Notes: generated by a model not told the origin, from the letters alone. 64,000 nucleotides of DNA from Empedobacter stercoris (GCF_020281205.1 NZ_JACXZC010000008.1:1-64000); one strand, 5' to 3'; counted from the stretch's first letter, positions 16,801-25,646 are shown. Translations and numbers: made by a program.

Positions 16801-18410
16801 CCTAAATTCTTTGTTAAACCGATAAAATCTAAGTTAACTTGACGGATATTTGATGTAAAATCAAAATCATAAGGTTTTCCACTAAAATTAATTTTTCCGT
16901 TCAATTGCGCATTCAGATTAGGGTCTTTGATATCAAATAATCCATTAAATTGATAATTTTTAACCAAACCATCAACCGTAATATTTTGATATCTCTTACC
17001 AATTAAATCAATATAACGAAGTGTACCGTCAAGATTTAAATTGATATTGTTAAGATCTGTTCCTTTTCCATCAAATTTAAATTGTCCACTTACATACCCC
17101 AAATCTTTTGCATTCGTTAATTGATGAAGATTTAAGTTTTTAGCGTCAATCGTTCCTTTGTATATTAACGATTTTACATCTTTATAATTTCTAATTTGAG
17201 CATTAATGTCCGCATCTCCTAAACCAGAAACAGCATATCCATTTGCATTAATTTCATTTGGATTTAATGAAATATCACCGCGGTAATTAATCGCTCCAAA
17301 ACGTGTTAATAAATCGGGAATGCTCTTCGCTATTGAAGTCGGAAGCAACTTAGTTATCGACTGATATGACGTATTAATCTTGGCATTTCTTGTTGAAAAA
17401 TTTAATAAAGATCCATTTAATACATCTTGTAATTGTAATCGGGATGCACCGACATAGTTATCTTCACCTTTCAATTCGAAATCCAAAAATGTTAAATTAT
17501 TCAACGGTCCTTCTACCTTACCGTACAAATCTACAGATGAATTTTTGTCGAATATTTCGGTGAAATAGCGAATCTCCTTAAAGTTAATTTTTGAACCTCT
17601 ATCAAAGAAAACATCCCAACGTACCTTATTCGAAAAGTCGGACATATCTGAAGGCTCATCGTAGCTCAACAATAGATTTCCGTTTAAAACAGAAGTATCT
17701 GTTCGTAGATTCAAATTTCCAATTCGAATTTCTTTATTAGAATAATGAACTTTCCCTGTAAAATTCTGAACGTTATATATCTCTTTATTCTTTGTTGCAA
17801 CAAAACAGAAATTCTCTAATTCTCCTGTAATATCAGAATCGACCAATCTAAATTTCTTCACCGTCAAATTCAGTTGTTTTGCATCCAACCAAATATTGCC
17901 AGAATTTTGATTAACAATTGACACTTTACCCTCTTCTAAAACAAAATCGCCATCAAGTTTAAAAATCTTTTTCGGGTCTTTAGGTTTATCCGAGCTAAAA
18001 CCATTGACAAATTTTATAAAGTTAGAAACCGAATCGCCTTTGTATGTGATCACATTTATTTCGGGTTGAATCAATTTCACTTGACTTAAATCGATATGGT
18101 CTTTTTTTATACCTGGCAAAAGCGACCAAAGATCAATTGTGGTTTCCAACGTTTTAGACTTCATAAAATCATACTTATGATCATCTTTAATCTTAACACC
18201 ATGGAAATATATCCGCCCAAAAAAATCAATATCAACCGAGTCAACATACATTTGCGTATTCAACGATTTATTTAATTTTTCTAAAGCGAAATGTGCTAAT
18301 TTTGTCTGTACCGCAGGAATTTGTATGACGATTGCTACTGTCAAAACCAAGGTTAAAACAAGTATAATCAACGACAATAAAAATCTTCCTATTCGTCTGA
18401 CTATTTTCAA
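13815..18410 (-). CDS. tamB: TamB-like translocation/assembly module protein
   Basis: This 1531-residue AsmA/TamB-family protein has one N-terminal membrane anchor (about 9-30, FLLSLIILVLTLVLTVAIVI) and a very long repetitive beta-rich body predicted to form a taco-shaped lipid groove across the periplasm. It ends in the conserved TamB (DUF490) domain (about 1150-1480, with NAGSDINSQLQSKF and LLTGKFGD). The family links the inner membrane to the outer-membrane assembly machinery and transports phospholipid. The start is TTG followed by AAA; no upstream in-frame ATG exists. The C-terminal 60 residues are charged and low complexity. It diverges from tsaD. Confidence 0.9.
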   Translation of the reverse strand: MKIVRRIGRFLLSLIILVLTLVLTVAIVIQIPAVQTKLAHFALEKLNKSLNTQMYVDSVDIDFFGRIYFHGVKIKDDHKYDFMKSKTLETTIDLWSLLPGIKKDHIDLSQVKLIQPEINVITYKGDSVSNFIKFVNGFSSDKPKDPKKIFKLDGDFVLEEGKVSIVNQNSGNIWLDAKQLNLTVKKFRLVDSDITGELENFCFVATKNKEIYNVQNFTGKVHYSNKEIRIGNLNLRTDTSVLNGNLLLSYDEPSDMSDFSNKVRWDVFFDRGSKINFKEIRYFTEIFDKNSSVDLYGKVEGPLNNLTFLDFELKGEDNYVGASRLQLQDVLNGSLLNFSTRNAKINTSYQSITKLLPTSIAKSIPDLLTRFGAINYRGDISLNPNEINANGYAVSGLGDADINAQIRNYKDVKSLIYKGTIDAKNLNLHQLTNAKDLGYVSGQFKFDGKGTDLNNINLNLDGTLRYIDLIGKRYQNITVDGLVKNYQFNGLFDIKDPNLNAQLNGKINFSGKPYDFDFTSNIRQVNLDFIGLTKNLGAVVRGDVTGNFQLTNINDLRGNIDVKNLYFRSKKDTLELAHVMLNSEISGSNKIMTLDVPNYMKATVDGRFNVTEIADVVNNSLVNLVPSFRMKKVSPNQAFSFDVNVQENLLNYIDPSISIEPDTHVKGFIDGTKNQLEATLETPGIKYAGIQLFQSNVNLNTIAELPTLNAKIDSMKVSGVTLNEINVSSIPKNDTMIVKTDFNIGRKNPVVFNLNLFHTVQNKNDLIFGFSPSTVQIDSTQWTINHLNDANSNRVIFNRINNSLKVEDLSLESEEQSLNVSGLFNNNIDYNFNADFKDLYLEKIIPKTVLNNLKIVGIANGNVNIVRTKEKLEPTLEAKIDHLGLNDFELGNLTLQGGYNVEDKQFNFETSLQKEQIQSLVAYGNIINKPTGPELDVDANFDEFHIDFLEGFLKSVFSNMRGTLSGDLKMTGPVDLPNLNGNMVAKDLGLKVNFLGTDYLFEGENELFVTKQGKGQGIIMLNDIAFKDTSFNTKGKVDGAILFRNLSKWGLNLDFDTDNLLVMNTTIKDNELFYGKVFAKGNVTMFGAVEELEIAGDATVVGNSELTINTGSTTIESENNLVRFVPNQHLDEIAKNNEPHAPKGMSIDVNINAYPNAMVNLIFDAATNDKATARGTAENLRFLMNKAGLNITGVYNIESGTYEFRQFPLIPKDFKIKKGSSVQFAGNPLDATLNITAEYQRSVSNVGDYLGVGYSQIYDAILSIDISETLKKPIIDFGLSIPNAGSDINSQLQSKFRSNTEEQMLQFSYILLTGKFGDASAVQSGVTSTAADIGLSTIAGMLSSIANNVDIQMEYVGGSAQSDTNDKIRTSVSYRINNRLSLRGSYGIAVTNNRNVQENFDGNFDISYDISKLNNGSLVLKAFTKPTTFGLLPGMENSLNQSFGVGIQYNKSFDTFRGFLGIDERKKEPNNKNTEYKQEKFDSIILPKQFKKEENKIDSAYQARKDTVNVTYQKFSQPKTQQKRRGLVRIK

Positions 18411-18473
18411 TGGTATAATTTTACGATATTTGCAGGGTAAAAATAAGTTATAAATTTTATTCTACAAGGAATT

Positions 18474-19493
18474 ATGAGCGATAAAAACTACATTTTAGCC
18501 ATAGAGTCTTCTTGTGATGATACAGGCGCAGCAATTATTGACGGAAATAAAATTATTTCTAACGTTGTGGCAAGCCAAAAAATTCACGAAATATATGGTG
18601 GCGTAGTACCAGAATTAGCTTCGAGAGCACATCAACAAAATATTGTTCCCGTCGTAGATCAAGCCCTAAAACAGGCAAATATTAACAAAGAAGAACTTAA
18701 AGCAATTGCTTATACGCGCGGTCCAGGATTAATGGGTTCGCTTTTGGTTGGCGGAAGTTTTGCAAAATCATTCAGTCAATCTTTGGATATTCCGTTGATT
18801 GAAGTCAATCATATGCAAGCGCATATTTTGGCAAATTTTATTGAAGATGCAAACGATGAAAAACCTACTTTTCCTTTTTTATGTTTAACAGTCTCTGGAG
18901 GGCATACTCAAATTGTAAAAATTAACAATTATTTTGAGATGGAGATTTTAGGTGAAACGATTGACGATGCCGCTGGTGAAGCTTTTGATAAAGCAGGTAA
19001 AATTTTAAATTTACCTTATCCTGCAGGTCCAATTATCGACAAAAAATCTAAGATTGGAGATCCTACAAAATTCAAATTCGCAAAACCAAAAATTGAAGGT
19101 TTAAACTTTAGTTTTAGTGGATTTAAAACGTCTATTTTATATTTTATTCAGAAAGAAGTCAAAGCGAATCCAAATTTTATTGAAGAAAATATTGACGATT
19201 TGTGTGCCTCAATTCAACGTTCTATCGTGAATATTTTAATGGAAAAAGTTAAAAAAGCATCTGATGAAACTGGAATTAAACAAATTGCAATTGCAGGTGG
19301 AGTTTCTGCAAATTCAGAAATTCGTCAACGACTAAAAGATGGAGAAACTGAATTTGGTTGGAAAACTTTTATTCCAAAATTTGCCTACACAACCGACAAT
19401 GCTGCCATGATTGCAATGGTTGGAAGTTTAAAATTTGATCAAGAAATCTTTACAGAAAATACAGCAAAATCTGTAGCGAAATACCATATTTAA
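18474..19493 (+). CDS. tsaD: tRNA N6-adenosine threonylcarbamoyltransferase
   Basis: TsaD transfers the threonylcarbamoyl group to A37 of ANN-decoding tRNAs, working with TsaB and TsaE. The 339-residue protein shows the metal-binding HMQAH (His113, His117), SGGHTQ, the SFSGFKTSI loop, AGGVSANSEIR and TDNAAMIA. It starts with ATG 63 bases from the divergent tamB start; a near-match GATATTTG to the -7 element lies in the gap. Its stop overlaps the start of rsmE (TAATG). Confidence 0.97.
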   Translation: MSDKNYILAIESSCDDTGAAIIDGNKIISNVVASQKIHEIYGGVVPELASRAHQQNIVPVVDQALKQANINKEELKAIAYTRGPGLMGSLLVGGSFAKSFSQSLDIPLIEVNHMQAHILANFIEDANDEKPTFPFLCLTVSGGHTQIVKINNYFEMEILGETIDDAAGEAFDKAGKILNLPYPAGPIIDKKSKIGDPTKFKFAKPKIEGLNFSFSGFKTSILYFIQKEVKANPNFIEENIDDLCASIQRSIVNILMEKVKKASDETGIKQIAIAGGVSANSEIRQRLKDGETEFGWKTFIPKFAYTTDNAAMIAMVGSLKFDQEIFTENTAKSVAKYHI

Positions 19494-20203
19494 TGAAATT
19501 ATTTTTTGGAGAAATTCATCACGATACAGCAATTCTAAACGAAGAAGAAAGTCATCATTTTGCAAAAGTTTTACGCGGAAATGAAGGCGATTTAGTTCAT
19601 GTCACAGATGGAAAAGGAAATTTGGCAGAAGTTGAGATTACATCAATTTCTAAAAAAGCAGTTGAAGGAAAAATTGTTGATTTAAAAACAAATTTCGAGC
19701 AAAAAAACTATTATTTGCATGTTGCAATAGCACCGACAAAAACAATGGAACGTTTGGAGTTTTTCTTAGAAAAAGCAACTGAAATTGGTATTGACGAAAT
19801 TACTTTTTTACAAACTTTTCATTCGGAACGAAAAAATATTAAAATCGAACGCATCGAAAAAATTGTACAATCTGGCACAAAACAATCGTTAAAAGCATAT
19901 TTACCAAAAGTAAATGATTTGATAAAATTCAATGAGTTTATCAAACAAGATTTTGAAAGTTTCACAAAATGTATCGCACATTGTGAATCTGATATCGAAC
20001 GTACGCCTTTACGAACAGTTTTAGAAAATAATCCGCAGAAAATTTTAATTCTGATTGGTCCTGAAGGAGATTTTTCGAGAGATGAAATTCTAACAGCAGA
20101 AGAACATAATTTTACAGGAATTAGTCTTGGACATCAACGTTTTCGAACTGAAACAGCAGCTCTACAAGCCGTTTTTGCAGTTGATTGGGGTTTAGAAAAA
20201 TAA
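19493..20203 (+). CDS. rsmE: 16S rRNA (uracil-1498-N3)-methyltransferase
   Basis: RsmE is a SPOUT-class enzyme that methylates U1498 of 16S rRNA with S-adenosylmethionine. The 236-residue protein has the N-terminal PUA-like domain (HHFAKVLRGNEGD) and the knotted C-terminal domain with LIGPEGDFSRDE and LGHQRFRTETAA. The start codon overlaps the tsaD stop by one base, so the pair is translationally coupled. A terminator follows the stop. Confidence 0.95.
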   Translation: MKLFFGEIHHDTAILNEEESHHFAKVLRGNEGDLVHVTDGKGNLAEVEITSISKKAVEGKIVDLKTNFEQKNYYLHVAIAPTKTMERLEFFLEKATEIGIDEITFLQTFHSERKNIKIERIEKIVQSGTKQSLKAYLPKVNDLIKFNEFIKQDFESFTKCIAHCESDIERTPLRTVLENNPQKILILIGPEGDFSRDEILTAEEHNFTGISLGHQRFRTETAALQAVFAVDWGLEK

Positions 20204-20226
20204 ATCAAAAACAATAATTTATACCA

Positions 20227-20257
20227 AAACCGATTCATTTTTGAATCGGTTTTTTTG
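20227..20257 (+). terminator. Intrinsic terminator after rsmE
   Basis: The stem aaaccgattca / tgaatcggttt is followed by a T tract. It ends only about 20 bases before the -7 element of the next gene. Confidence 0.85.
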
Positions 20258-20274
20258 TTTTATTTGTAAATAAA

Positions 20275-20282
20275 TATCTTTG
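20275..20282 (+). promoter_or_regulatory. Promoter of the 20297 gene
   Basis: TATCTTTG is preceded by TTTG with a 17-base spacer, a full match to the Bacteroidota consensus. It ends 14 bases before the ATG, so the leader is at most about 8-10 bases. Confidence 0.7.
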
Positions 20283-20296
20283 TTAAAATTAAAACT

Positions 20297-20650
20297 ATGA
20301 AAAAATTAGCACTTACTTTTGGATTACTTTTCGGAAGTTTGTCGTTTGCACAAACAGTAAATGATGTACCGATTAAAGATATAAATGTTGAGTATATACA
20401 AATTATTGGAACTGGACGAGGTTTGAGCACAAAAATGAATATCAGATTAGATTTTGGTCAAGAAACTAAATCTATTTCTTTTAAAAACGGGCTAAAAATT
20501 AAAGATGAAAAAGGAAATACCATCAAATTTAATTCGATGATTGATGCATTAAATTTTATGTCTTCAAATGGATATGAATTTCAATTTGCTTACACTTCGA
20601 AAGAAAATGATGACGATGCACTTTATTACATCTTGAAAAAACGAAAGTAA
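20297..20650 (+). CDS. Small secreted protein of unknown function
   Basis: The family is not recognised. The 117-residue product has a signal peptide (MKKLALTFGLLFGSLSFAQ) and a compact mature domain of about 98 residues without cysteines. The end (NGYEFQFAYTSKENDD, then YYILKKRK) resembles the 'mutants of YP' style C-terminus of small Bacteroidota periplasmic proteins. It has its own strong, nearly leaderless promoter and is followed by a very long perfect hairpin, so it is a single-gene unit. Confidence 0.7.
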   Translation: MKKLALTFGLLFGSLSFAQTVNDVPIKDINVEYIQIIGTGRGLSTKMNIRLDFGQETKSISFKNGLKIKDEKGNTIKFNSMIDALNFMSSNGYEFQFAYTSKENDDDALYYILKKRK

Positions 20651-20663
20651 GTTAGAGGAAACT

Positions 20664-20710
20664 ATATCAAACAATATTAGCTCGATAAACGAGCTAATAT
20701 TGTTTGATAT
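20664..20710. terminator. 21-bp perfect hairpin between convergent genes
   Basis: The two 21-base arms are exact complements (outer atatcaaacaat, inner attagctcg) around the loop ataaa. It lies between the convergent genes ending at 20650 and 20739 and probably terminates both. T tracts are weak on both sides, and the stem is longer than other terminators in the window. Confidence 0.65.
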
Positions 20711-20738
20711 TATTAATTCTTTTGATAAGTGAAGAATA

Positions 20739-21716
20739 TTATTTTTCTCTTTCGATAACGTATTTCACCATAGTTTCTAATGAATTTCGGTATTCAGATT
20801 CAGGAAATTCGTGCAGAATATCCAACGCTTCTTGACTGTATTTTTTCATCATTTTTTGCGTGTATTCAATTCCGCCGTTATCTTTCACATATTGAATAAT
20901 TTCACGCACACGTTTCTTATCGTTATTGTAGCGTTTCACTGAATTAATCAACCATTTACGATCTTTTTCGTTCGCATTATTGATAGAATAAATTAAAGGC
21001 AATGTCATTTTTTGTTCTTTAATATCAATTCCAACTGGCTTTCCAATTGCATTAGAAGTGGTGTAATCAAACAAATCGTCTTTGATTTGGAAAGCAATTC
21101 CAACCAATTCACCAAAACGATGCATTTTTTTCGCAACTTCTTCCGAGCAACCAACAGAACGCGCTCCAGCTTCGCAACAAGCAGCAATAAGCGTGGCAGT
21201 TTTCATTCGAATAATTTCGAAATAAACATCTTCTGTAATATCCAATTTTCTCGCCTTTTCGATTTGTAATAACTCACCTTCAGAAATTTCTTGTATCGCT
21301 ACAGAAACAACTTCAAGTAAATCAAAATCTTTGTTTTTAGTCGAAATAATCAACGTCTTAGACAAAAAATAATCACCAACTAAAACGGCTACTTTATTTT
21401 TCCAAATAGCATTTAGAGAAAAAAAACCTCGACGCAAAGTACTGTCATCTACGACATCATCATGAACCAAAGTTGCGGTATGTATAAGCTCGATAAAAGA
21501 AGCCGCACGATAGGTACGTTCTTGTACTTCTCCATTTAATTTCGCCGTTAAAAAAACAAACATTGGACGCATTTGCTTTCCTTTTCTGCGAACAATATAA
21601 TTGGTAATACGGTCAAGAAGCGAAACATTACTCTTCATTGATTCGAAGAATTTCTGTTCAAACAATTTCATTTCCTCCGCGATTGGAGCTTTAATCAAAT
21701 CTACCGTGTTAGCCAA
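20739..21716 (-). CDS. Polyprenyl diphosphate synthase
   Basis: This trans-isoprenyl diphosphate synthase elongates prenyl chains with isopentenyl diphosphate, probably for the menaquinone side chain. The 325-residue protein has the first Asp-rich motif in LVHDDVVDDSTLRRG and the second in QIKDDLFDY. GKQMRPMFVF is the usual N-terminal substrate-binding arginine region. The start is TTG (MANTVDLIKAPIAEE); the IKAP segment that follows is conserved in the family, which supports this start over the internal ATG. It is the last gene of the queA operon, 11 bases after the propeller-like gene. Confidence 0.92.
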   Translation of the reverse strand: MANTVDLIKAPIAEEMKLFEQKFFESMKSNVSLLDRITNYIVRRKGKQMRPMFVFLTAKLNGEVQERTYRAASFIELIHTATLVHDDVVDDSTLRRGFFSLNAIWKNKVAVLVGDYFLSKTLIISTKNKDFDLLEVVSVAIQEISEGELLQIEKARKLDITEDVYFEIIRMKTATLIAACCEAGARSVGCSEEVAKKMHRFGELVGIAFQIKDDLFDYTTSNAIGKPVGIDIKEQKMTLPLIYSINNANEKDRKWLINSVKRYNNDKKRVREIIQYVKDNGGIEYTQKMMKKYSQEALDILHEFPESEYRNSLETMVKYVIEREK

Positions 21717-21727
21717 AATTTAGTTTT

Positions 21728-22681
21728 TTAATTCGTAAAATTATTGATGCAATGTATAACTTGCTTAGCGTAAAATTCTTTAAATTTAAATTCTTCACCG
21801 CTTACACAAATTTTATTAGCTGTTGGTAAAACTGAAATTCCTTCCAATTGTCCCAACTGTGTCGTGAAGCCCAAAGGTAAACTTATTTTTTTAACTTGAA
21901 AAGTGAAGAATAATGGATTGTTATCTTTTGGCAAATCGAACCAATTAATAAACGCTAAAGCTTCTTTTGTGTAACCTAATAAATAGATTCCTTTGGTTGG
22001 ACTTGTTGGGTCAGAATCAATATACGCCGAAGTTACAGCGTAATTTGTTTTGAAAGTTTCTACTTTTATTGCAGCGTGTTTTTGAGAAGTATCAATCGGA
22101 ACAACATAATGTGTAGTTGCCAAATTTGACCATTCTTTTGTAAAAATATGCAATTGATTTTGGTAGACAAAAAATGCTTCTGCGTCCCAATTCGTCGTCA
22201 TATTTTTGAACTGAAAAGTTTCTTGTTCAGGATAATAAAATTCAATCTTTTCTGCTTTTAATTCTTGATAAGTTTTAGAGAAATCTATCTTCGATTTTTC
22301 GATGAAATAAATGGCTAAATCTCTACGCTTACCCAAATTATTGCCAAAATCAGCAAAATAAATTCGATTATCATCTGAAGAAACTTCTTCCCAATCTACA
22401 TTGGGAGCGTTTGAGATGAAAATTGTATTGATAATTTCCCCTGTTTTAGCATTAAAACGATACAATTCTGGTTTGGAATCAGAATCATTCAAACCCCAAA
22501 AAGAAGCCACATTTTTATCTTCTTTTTCATATTCTAAAGCCGAAATTTCGTTCAAGATAGTCGGTAAGTTAAAACTTTCCATTTTATAATCATCGATTGA
22601 AATTGTATCGATATTTTCTACTATTTGAGCGTAGGTGAATTTAGTTAGAATCAAAAATAAAAATATGGCTAAATATTTCAT
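21728..22681 (-). CDS. Secreted beta-propeller-like protein of unknown function
   Basis: The 317-residue product has a signal peptide (MKYLAIFLFLILTKFTYAQ). The body is beta-rich with segments such as ASFWGLNDSDSKPELYRFN, DWEEVSSDDNRIYFADFGNN and GIYLLGYTKEALAFINWF. These look like strands of an SdiA-regulated or NHL-type propeller lipoprotein or esterase-like protein. No catalytic signature was identified, and the exact role is unknown. It sits between rlmN (11 bases) and the prenyl synthase (11 bases) on the same strand, so it is in their operon, although no functional link is evident. Confidence 0.7.
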   Translation of the reverse strand: MKYLAIFLFLILTKFTYAQIVENIDTISIDDYKMESFNLPTILNEISALEYEKEDKNVASFWGLNDSDSKPELYRFNAKTGEIINTIFISNAPNVDWEEVSSDDNRIYFADFGNNLGKRRDLAIYFIEKSKIDFSKTYQELKAEKIEFYYPEQETFQFKNMTTNWDAEAFFVYQNQLHIFTKEWSNLATTHYVVPIDTSQKHAAIKVETFKTNYAVTSAYIDSDPTSPTKGIYLLGYTKEALAFINWFDLPKDNNPLFFTFQVKKISLPLGFTTQLGQLEGISVLPTANKICVSGEEFKFKEFYAKQVIHCINNFTN

Positions 22682-22692
22682 TTGATTATTTT

Positions 22693-23742
22693 TTAATCAT
22701 TACCAGTCTTATTGGCCAATTGTCCACAAGCTGCATCGATGTCTTTTCCGCGACTGCGACGAACATTTACCACAATATTATTTGACTCTAATGCTTTTAT
22801 ATAATGATCAATTGCTTGTTCTGATGCTTGTTTGTAGATTCCGTCATCAATCGAATTATATTCGATGATATTCACTTTTGAAGGAATTTTTTTACAGAAT
22901 TTCACCAAGGCATCAATGTCTTCTTTTTTATCATTCACGCCTCCCCAAACAATGTATTCGAATGTAATGCGCAAACCTGTTTTATCGTACCAATATTGTA
23001 AACTTTCCATCAAATCTGTCAACGGAAATTTAACCGAAAACGGCATAATTACGTTTCGAACTTCTTCTCGAGCTGAGTGTAAAGAAACCGCAAGATTAAC
23101 ACGTAATTCTTCGTCTGCTAATTTCTCTATCATCTTAGGAATTCCTGAAGTTGAAACTGTTATTCGTCTTGGAGCCATTCCTAATCCTTCTGGTAAAGTT
23201 ATTTTTTTGATAGCAGAAATTACTTCATTGTAATTTAACAAAGGCTCTCCCATTCCCATAAACACAATATTACTTAATGGACGGTTAAAATAACGTTTAC
23301 TTTCGTCATCGATTATCACAACTTGATCAACGATTTCGGCAGCTGTTAAGTTACGCATACGTTTTAATTGAGCTGTTGCACAGAATGTACAATCTAAACT
23401 ACATCCAACTTGAGACGAAACACAAGCTGTTGTACGCGTATCGGTTGGAATTAAAACAGATTCCACAACGTTACCATCATGAAGCTTTACAGCATTCTTG
23501 ATGGTTCCGTCGTTAGATTTTTGTAGAAGATCAACTTCAACTGGTTGAATCTGGAAAGACTCTCCTAATTGCTCACGTAAAGCTTTAGAAATATTTGTCA
23601 TGTCATCAAATTGATGGGCATTCTTTTTCCATAACCATTCGTACACTTGTTTTGCGCGGAATGACTTTTCTCCAATCCCTTTGAAATAGTCTTCAATCTC
23701 AGCTTGTGAAAGCTTTCGTATATCTTTTTTTGTTGTATTCAA
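22693..23742 (-). CDS. rlmN: Dual-specificity RNA methyltransferase RlmN
   Basis: RlmN is a radical-SAM enzyme that makes 2-methyladenosine at A2503 of 23S rRNA and A37 of some tRNAs. The 349-residue protein has the cluster motif CTFCATA within SLDCTFCATAQ, the FMGMGEPLLN loop and the two catalytic cysteines (TTACVSSQVGC region and the C-terminal AACGQL). The start is TTG; no ATG is available nearby, and the N-terminal KKDIRKLSQAEIEDYF is typical. It follows queA by 7 bases. Confidence 0.96.
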   Translation of the reverse strand: MNTTKKDIRKLSQAEIEDYFKGIGEKSFRAKQVYEWLWKKNAHQFDDMTNISKALREQLGESFQIQPVEVDLLQKSNDGTIKNAVKLHDGNVVESVLIPTDTRTTACVSSQVGCSLDCTFCATAQLKRMRNLTAAEIVDQVVIIDDESKRYFNRPLSNIVFMGMGEPLLNYNEVISAIKKITLPEGLGMAPRRITVSTSGIPKMIEKLADEELRVNLAVSLHSAREEVRNVIMPFSVKFPLTDLMESLQYWYDKTGLRITFEYIVWGGVNDKKEDIDALVKFCKKIPSKVNIIEYNSIDDGIYKQASEQAIDHYIKALESNNIVVNVRRSRGKDIDAACGQLANKTGND

Positions 23743-23749
23743 ACTTGTC

Positions 23750-24805
23750 TTATAAGATTAACATTGCATCTCCGTAAGAGTAGAATTTATATCCTTCTTT
23801 TACTGCTTCGCTATACGCTTTCATTGTTAAGTCGTGTCCAGCAAACGCAGAAATCATCATAATTAATGTTGATTTTGGTGTGTGGAAGTTTGTAATCATA
23901 CAATTTGCAATAGAGAAATCGTAAGGTGGGTGAATAAATTTATTCGTCCATCCATCAAAAGCATTTAAATGACCATCAGCAGAAACTGAAGATTCGATAG
24001 AACGCATAGAAGTTGTACCTATGGCACAAACTTTTTTCTTCTCATCTATTGCACGATTTACTAAATCTGCTGTTTCTTGAGGAATAATTACTTGCTCAGA
24101 TTCCATTTTATGTTTAGATAAATCTTCAACCTCTACAGCCTGAAAAGTTCCTAAACCAATATGTAATGTTAATTCAGCAAAATCAACACCTTTGATTTCT
24201 AAACGTTTTAATAAGTGTTTAGAAAAGTGTAAACCAGCTGTAGGTGCAGCAACTGCCCCTTCGTGTTTTGCATAAATAGTTTGGTAACGTTCTGCATCTT
24301 CTGGCTCAACGTCGCGTAAAATATATTTTGGAAGAGGAGTCTCTCCTAATTCTTTTAATTTTGCACGAAATTCTTCGTAAGATCCATCAAACAAAAAACG
24401 TAAAGTACGTCCACGAGAAGTTGTGTTGTCTACTACCTCTGCAACTAATGTATCATCATTATCAAAAAACAATTTATTTCCGATACGAATTTTACGTGCT
24501 GGATCTACTAAAACATCCCATAAACGAGTTTCTGCATCTAATTCTCTTAATAAGAAAACTTCGATTTGTGCACCTGTTTTTTCTTTATTACCCATTAAAC
24601 GAGCTGGAAAAACTTTGGTGTTATTACGAATCATCACATCTCCTTCATCGAAATAATCAATTAGATCTTTAAATTGTCTATGTTCAATTTCTCCGGTATC
24701 ACGGTGAACAACCATTAGACGAGCTTCATCTCTGTTTTCAGAAGGACGATCTGCTAAAAGTTCTTCAGGTAAAGTAAAATCGAAATCGGAGGTTTTCATT
24801 TTCAT
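23750..24805 (-). CDS. queA: S-adenosylmethionine:tRNA ribosyltransferase-isomerase
   Basis: QueA converts preQ1 in tRNA to epoxyqueuosine using the ribosyl part of S-adenosylmethionine. The 351-residue protein has [19 protein letters not shown] at the N-terminus, then [27 protein letters not shown] and NFHTPKSTL, which are family signatures. It leads a four-gene operon (queA, rlmN, propeller-like, prenyl synthase). The ATG at 24805 is followed two codons later by another ATG. An exact -7 element with an upstream TTG lies 18 bases before it. Confidence 0.96.
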   Translation of the reverse strand: MKMKTSDFDFTLPEELLADRPSENRDEARLMVVHRDTGEIEHRQFKDLIDYFDEGDVMIRNNTKVFPARLMGNKEKTGAQIEVFLLRELDAETRLWDVLVDPARKIRIGNKLFFDNDDTLVAEVVDNTTSRGRTLRFLFDGSYEEFRAKLKELGETPLPKYILRDVEPEDAERYQTIYAKHEGAVAAPTAGLHFSKHLLKRLEIKGVDFAELTLHIGLGTFQAVEVEDLSKHKMESEQVIIPQETADLVNRAIDEKKKVCAIGTTSMRSIESSVSADGHLNAFDGWTNKFIHPPYDFSIANCMITNFHTPKSTLIMMISAFAGHDLTMKAYSEAVKEGYKFYSYGDAMLIL

Positions 24806-24822
24806 AATTGTACAATTTTTTA

Positions 24823-24830
24823 CAAATATA
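24823..24830 (-). promoter_or_regulatory. Promoter of the queA operon
   Basis: TATATTTG on the minus strand is an exact match. A TTGACA-like -33 lies about 21 bases upstream. Confidence 0.7.
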
Positions 24831-24896
24831 CAACCTCGGGTACCCCTTTGTCAAGTGAATTGAGGTATTTTATGAAATTGATAACGTTTAAATGTT

Positions 24897-24904
24897 TATT
24901 TTTG
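24897..24904 (+). promoter_or_regulatory. -7 promoter element for the TlpA-like lipoprotein gene
   Basis: TATTTTTG on the plus strand, about 50 bases before the start codon at 24957, is an exact match to TAnnTTTG. Confidence 0.55.
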
Positions 24905-24956
24905 GCAGTTAAACTGCTTTACCAAGTAGATTTTATAAATTAGTTGAAATCAACAA

Positions 24957-25541
24957 ATGAAAACAAAACTGCTAATACTATCAATGATTTTTACATTTTT
25001 TAGTTGTAACAAATCAGAACAAAAAGTTGAAGAATCGACTGAAATAGAACAAATTGATTCTGTTGCAACAAATGAATCACCAGAAACTGAAATACCAAAA
25101 GAATTGGTTAAAGCGCCTGACTTTTCGTTAGCCGATATCAATGGAAAACGATTTGATTTATCTGATTTCAAAGGGAAATATGTCTACATTGATATTTGGG
25201 CAACTTGGTGTGGACCTTGTAAAGTGCAAATTCCTTTTATGAAAGAATTGGAAAAACAATTTCGAGAAGCACCTATTCATTTTGTAAGTATTTCTTTGGA
25301 TAAAGAAGAGGATAAGCCTATTTGGGAGAAAATGGTAAGAGAAAATCAGATGTCTGGCGTACAATTATTTGCAGGAAGAGAAAACAATTTTGGCTACGAT
25401 TATCAAATACAATACATTCCAACTTTTTTAATTTTAGATAAAGAAGGAAATATTATGATTGATAGTGCGCCAGCACCAATGGATTATCAAACAGGAGAAA
25501 TAAACCAACAATTAGTTGATATTTTCAAAATGATGAACTAA
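24957..25541 (+). CDS. TlpA-like thioredoxin-fold lipoprotein
   Basis: The 194-residue protein begins with a lipoprotein signal whose lipobox is TFFSC (Cys17). An acidic linker follows, then a thioredoxin-like domain (about 52-190) with WATWCGPCK (Cys85, Cys88). The cis-proline loop is in IQYIPTFLILDKEGN. It is predicted to be anchored in the cell envelope and to reduce or shuffle periplasmic disulfides, as in the TlpA/ResA family. It has its own promoter and a strong terminator, so it is transcribed alone, divergent from queA. Confidence 0.9.
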   Translation: MKTKLLILSMIFTFFSCNKSEQKVEESTEIEQIDSVATNESPETEIPKELVKAPDFSLADINGKRFDLSDFKGKYVYIDIWATWCGPCKVQIPFMKELEKQFREAPIHFVSISLDKEEDKPIWEKMVRENQMSGVQLFAGRENNFGYDYQIQYIPTFLILDKEGNIMIDSAPAPMDYQTGEINQQLVDIFKMMN

Positions 25542-25570
25542 AAAAAGCTTCCTTTTGGAAGCTTTTTTTA
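25539..25570 (+). terminator. Intrinsic terminator after the TlpA-like gene
   Basis: The stem aaaaaagcttcc / ggaagctttttt has a 4-base loop and a T tract. It begins at the stop codon. Confidence 0.85.
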
Positions 25571-25646
25571 GTTCATTGAATATTTTAATATTTAATTATT
25601 TCTAATAGTTCTTAACAGAAGAAAAAGTATTGAAATATTTTGCGAA

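Noticed and set aside
24328-24672. 114-codon plus-strand frame inside queA
   Set aside because: It is antisense to a conserved gene and has no promoter or family similarity.
23750-24956. preQ1 or other riboswitch before queA
   Set aside because: The promoter lies only about 18 bases from the start codon, which leaves no room for an aptamer.
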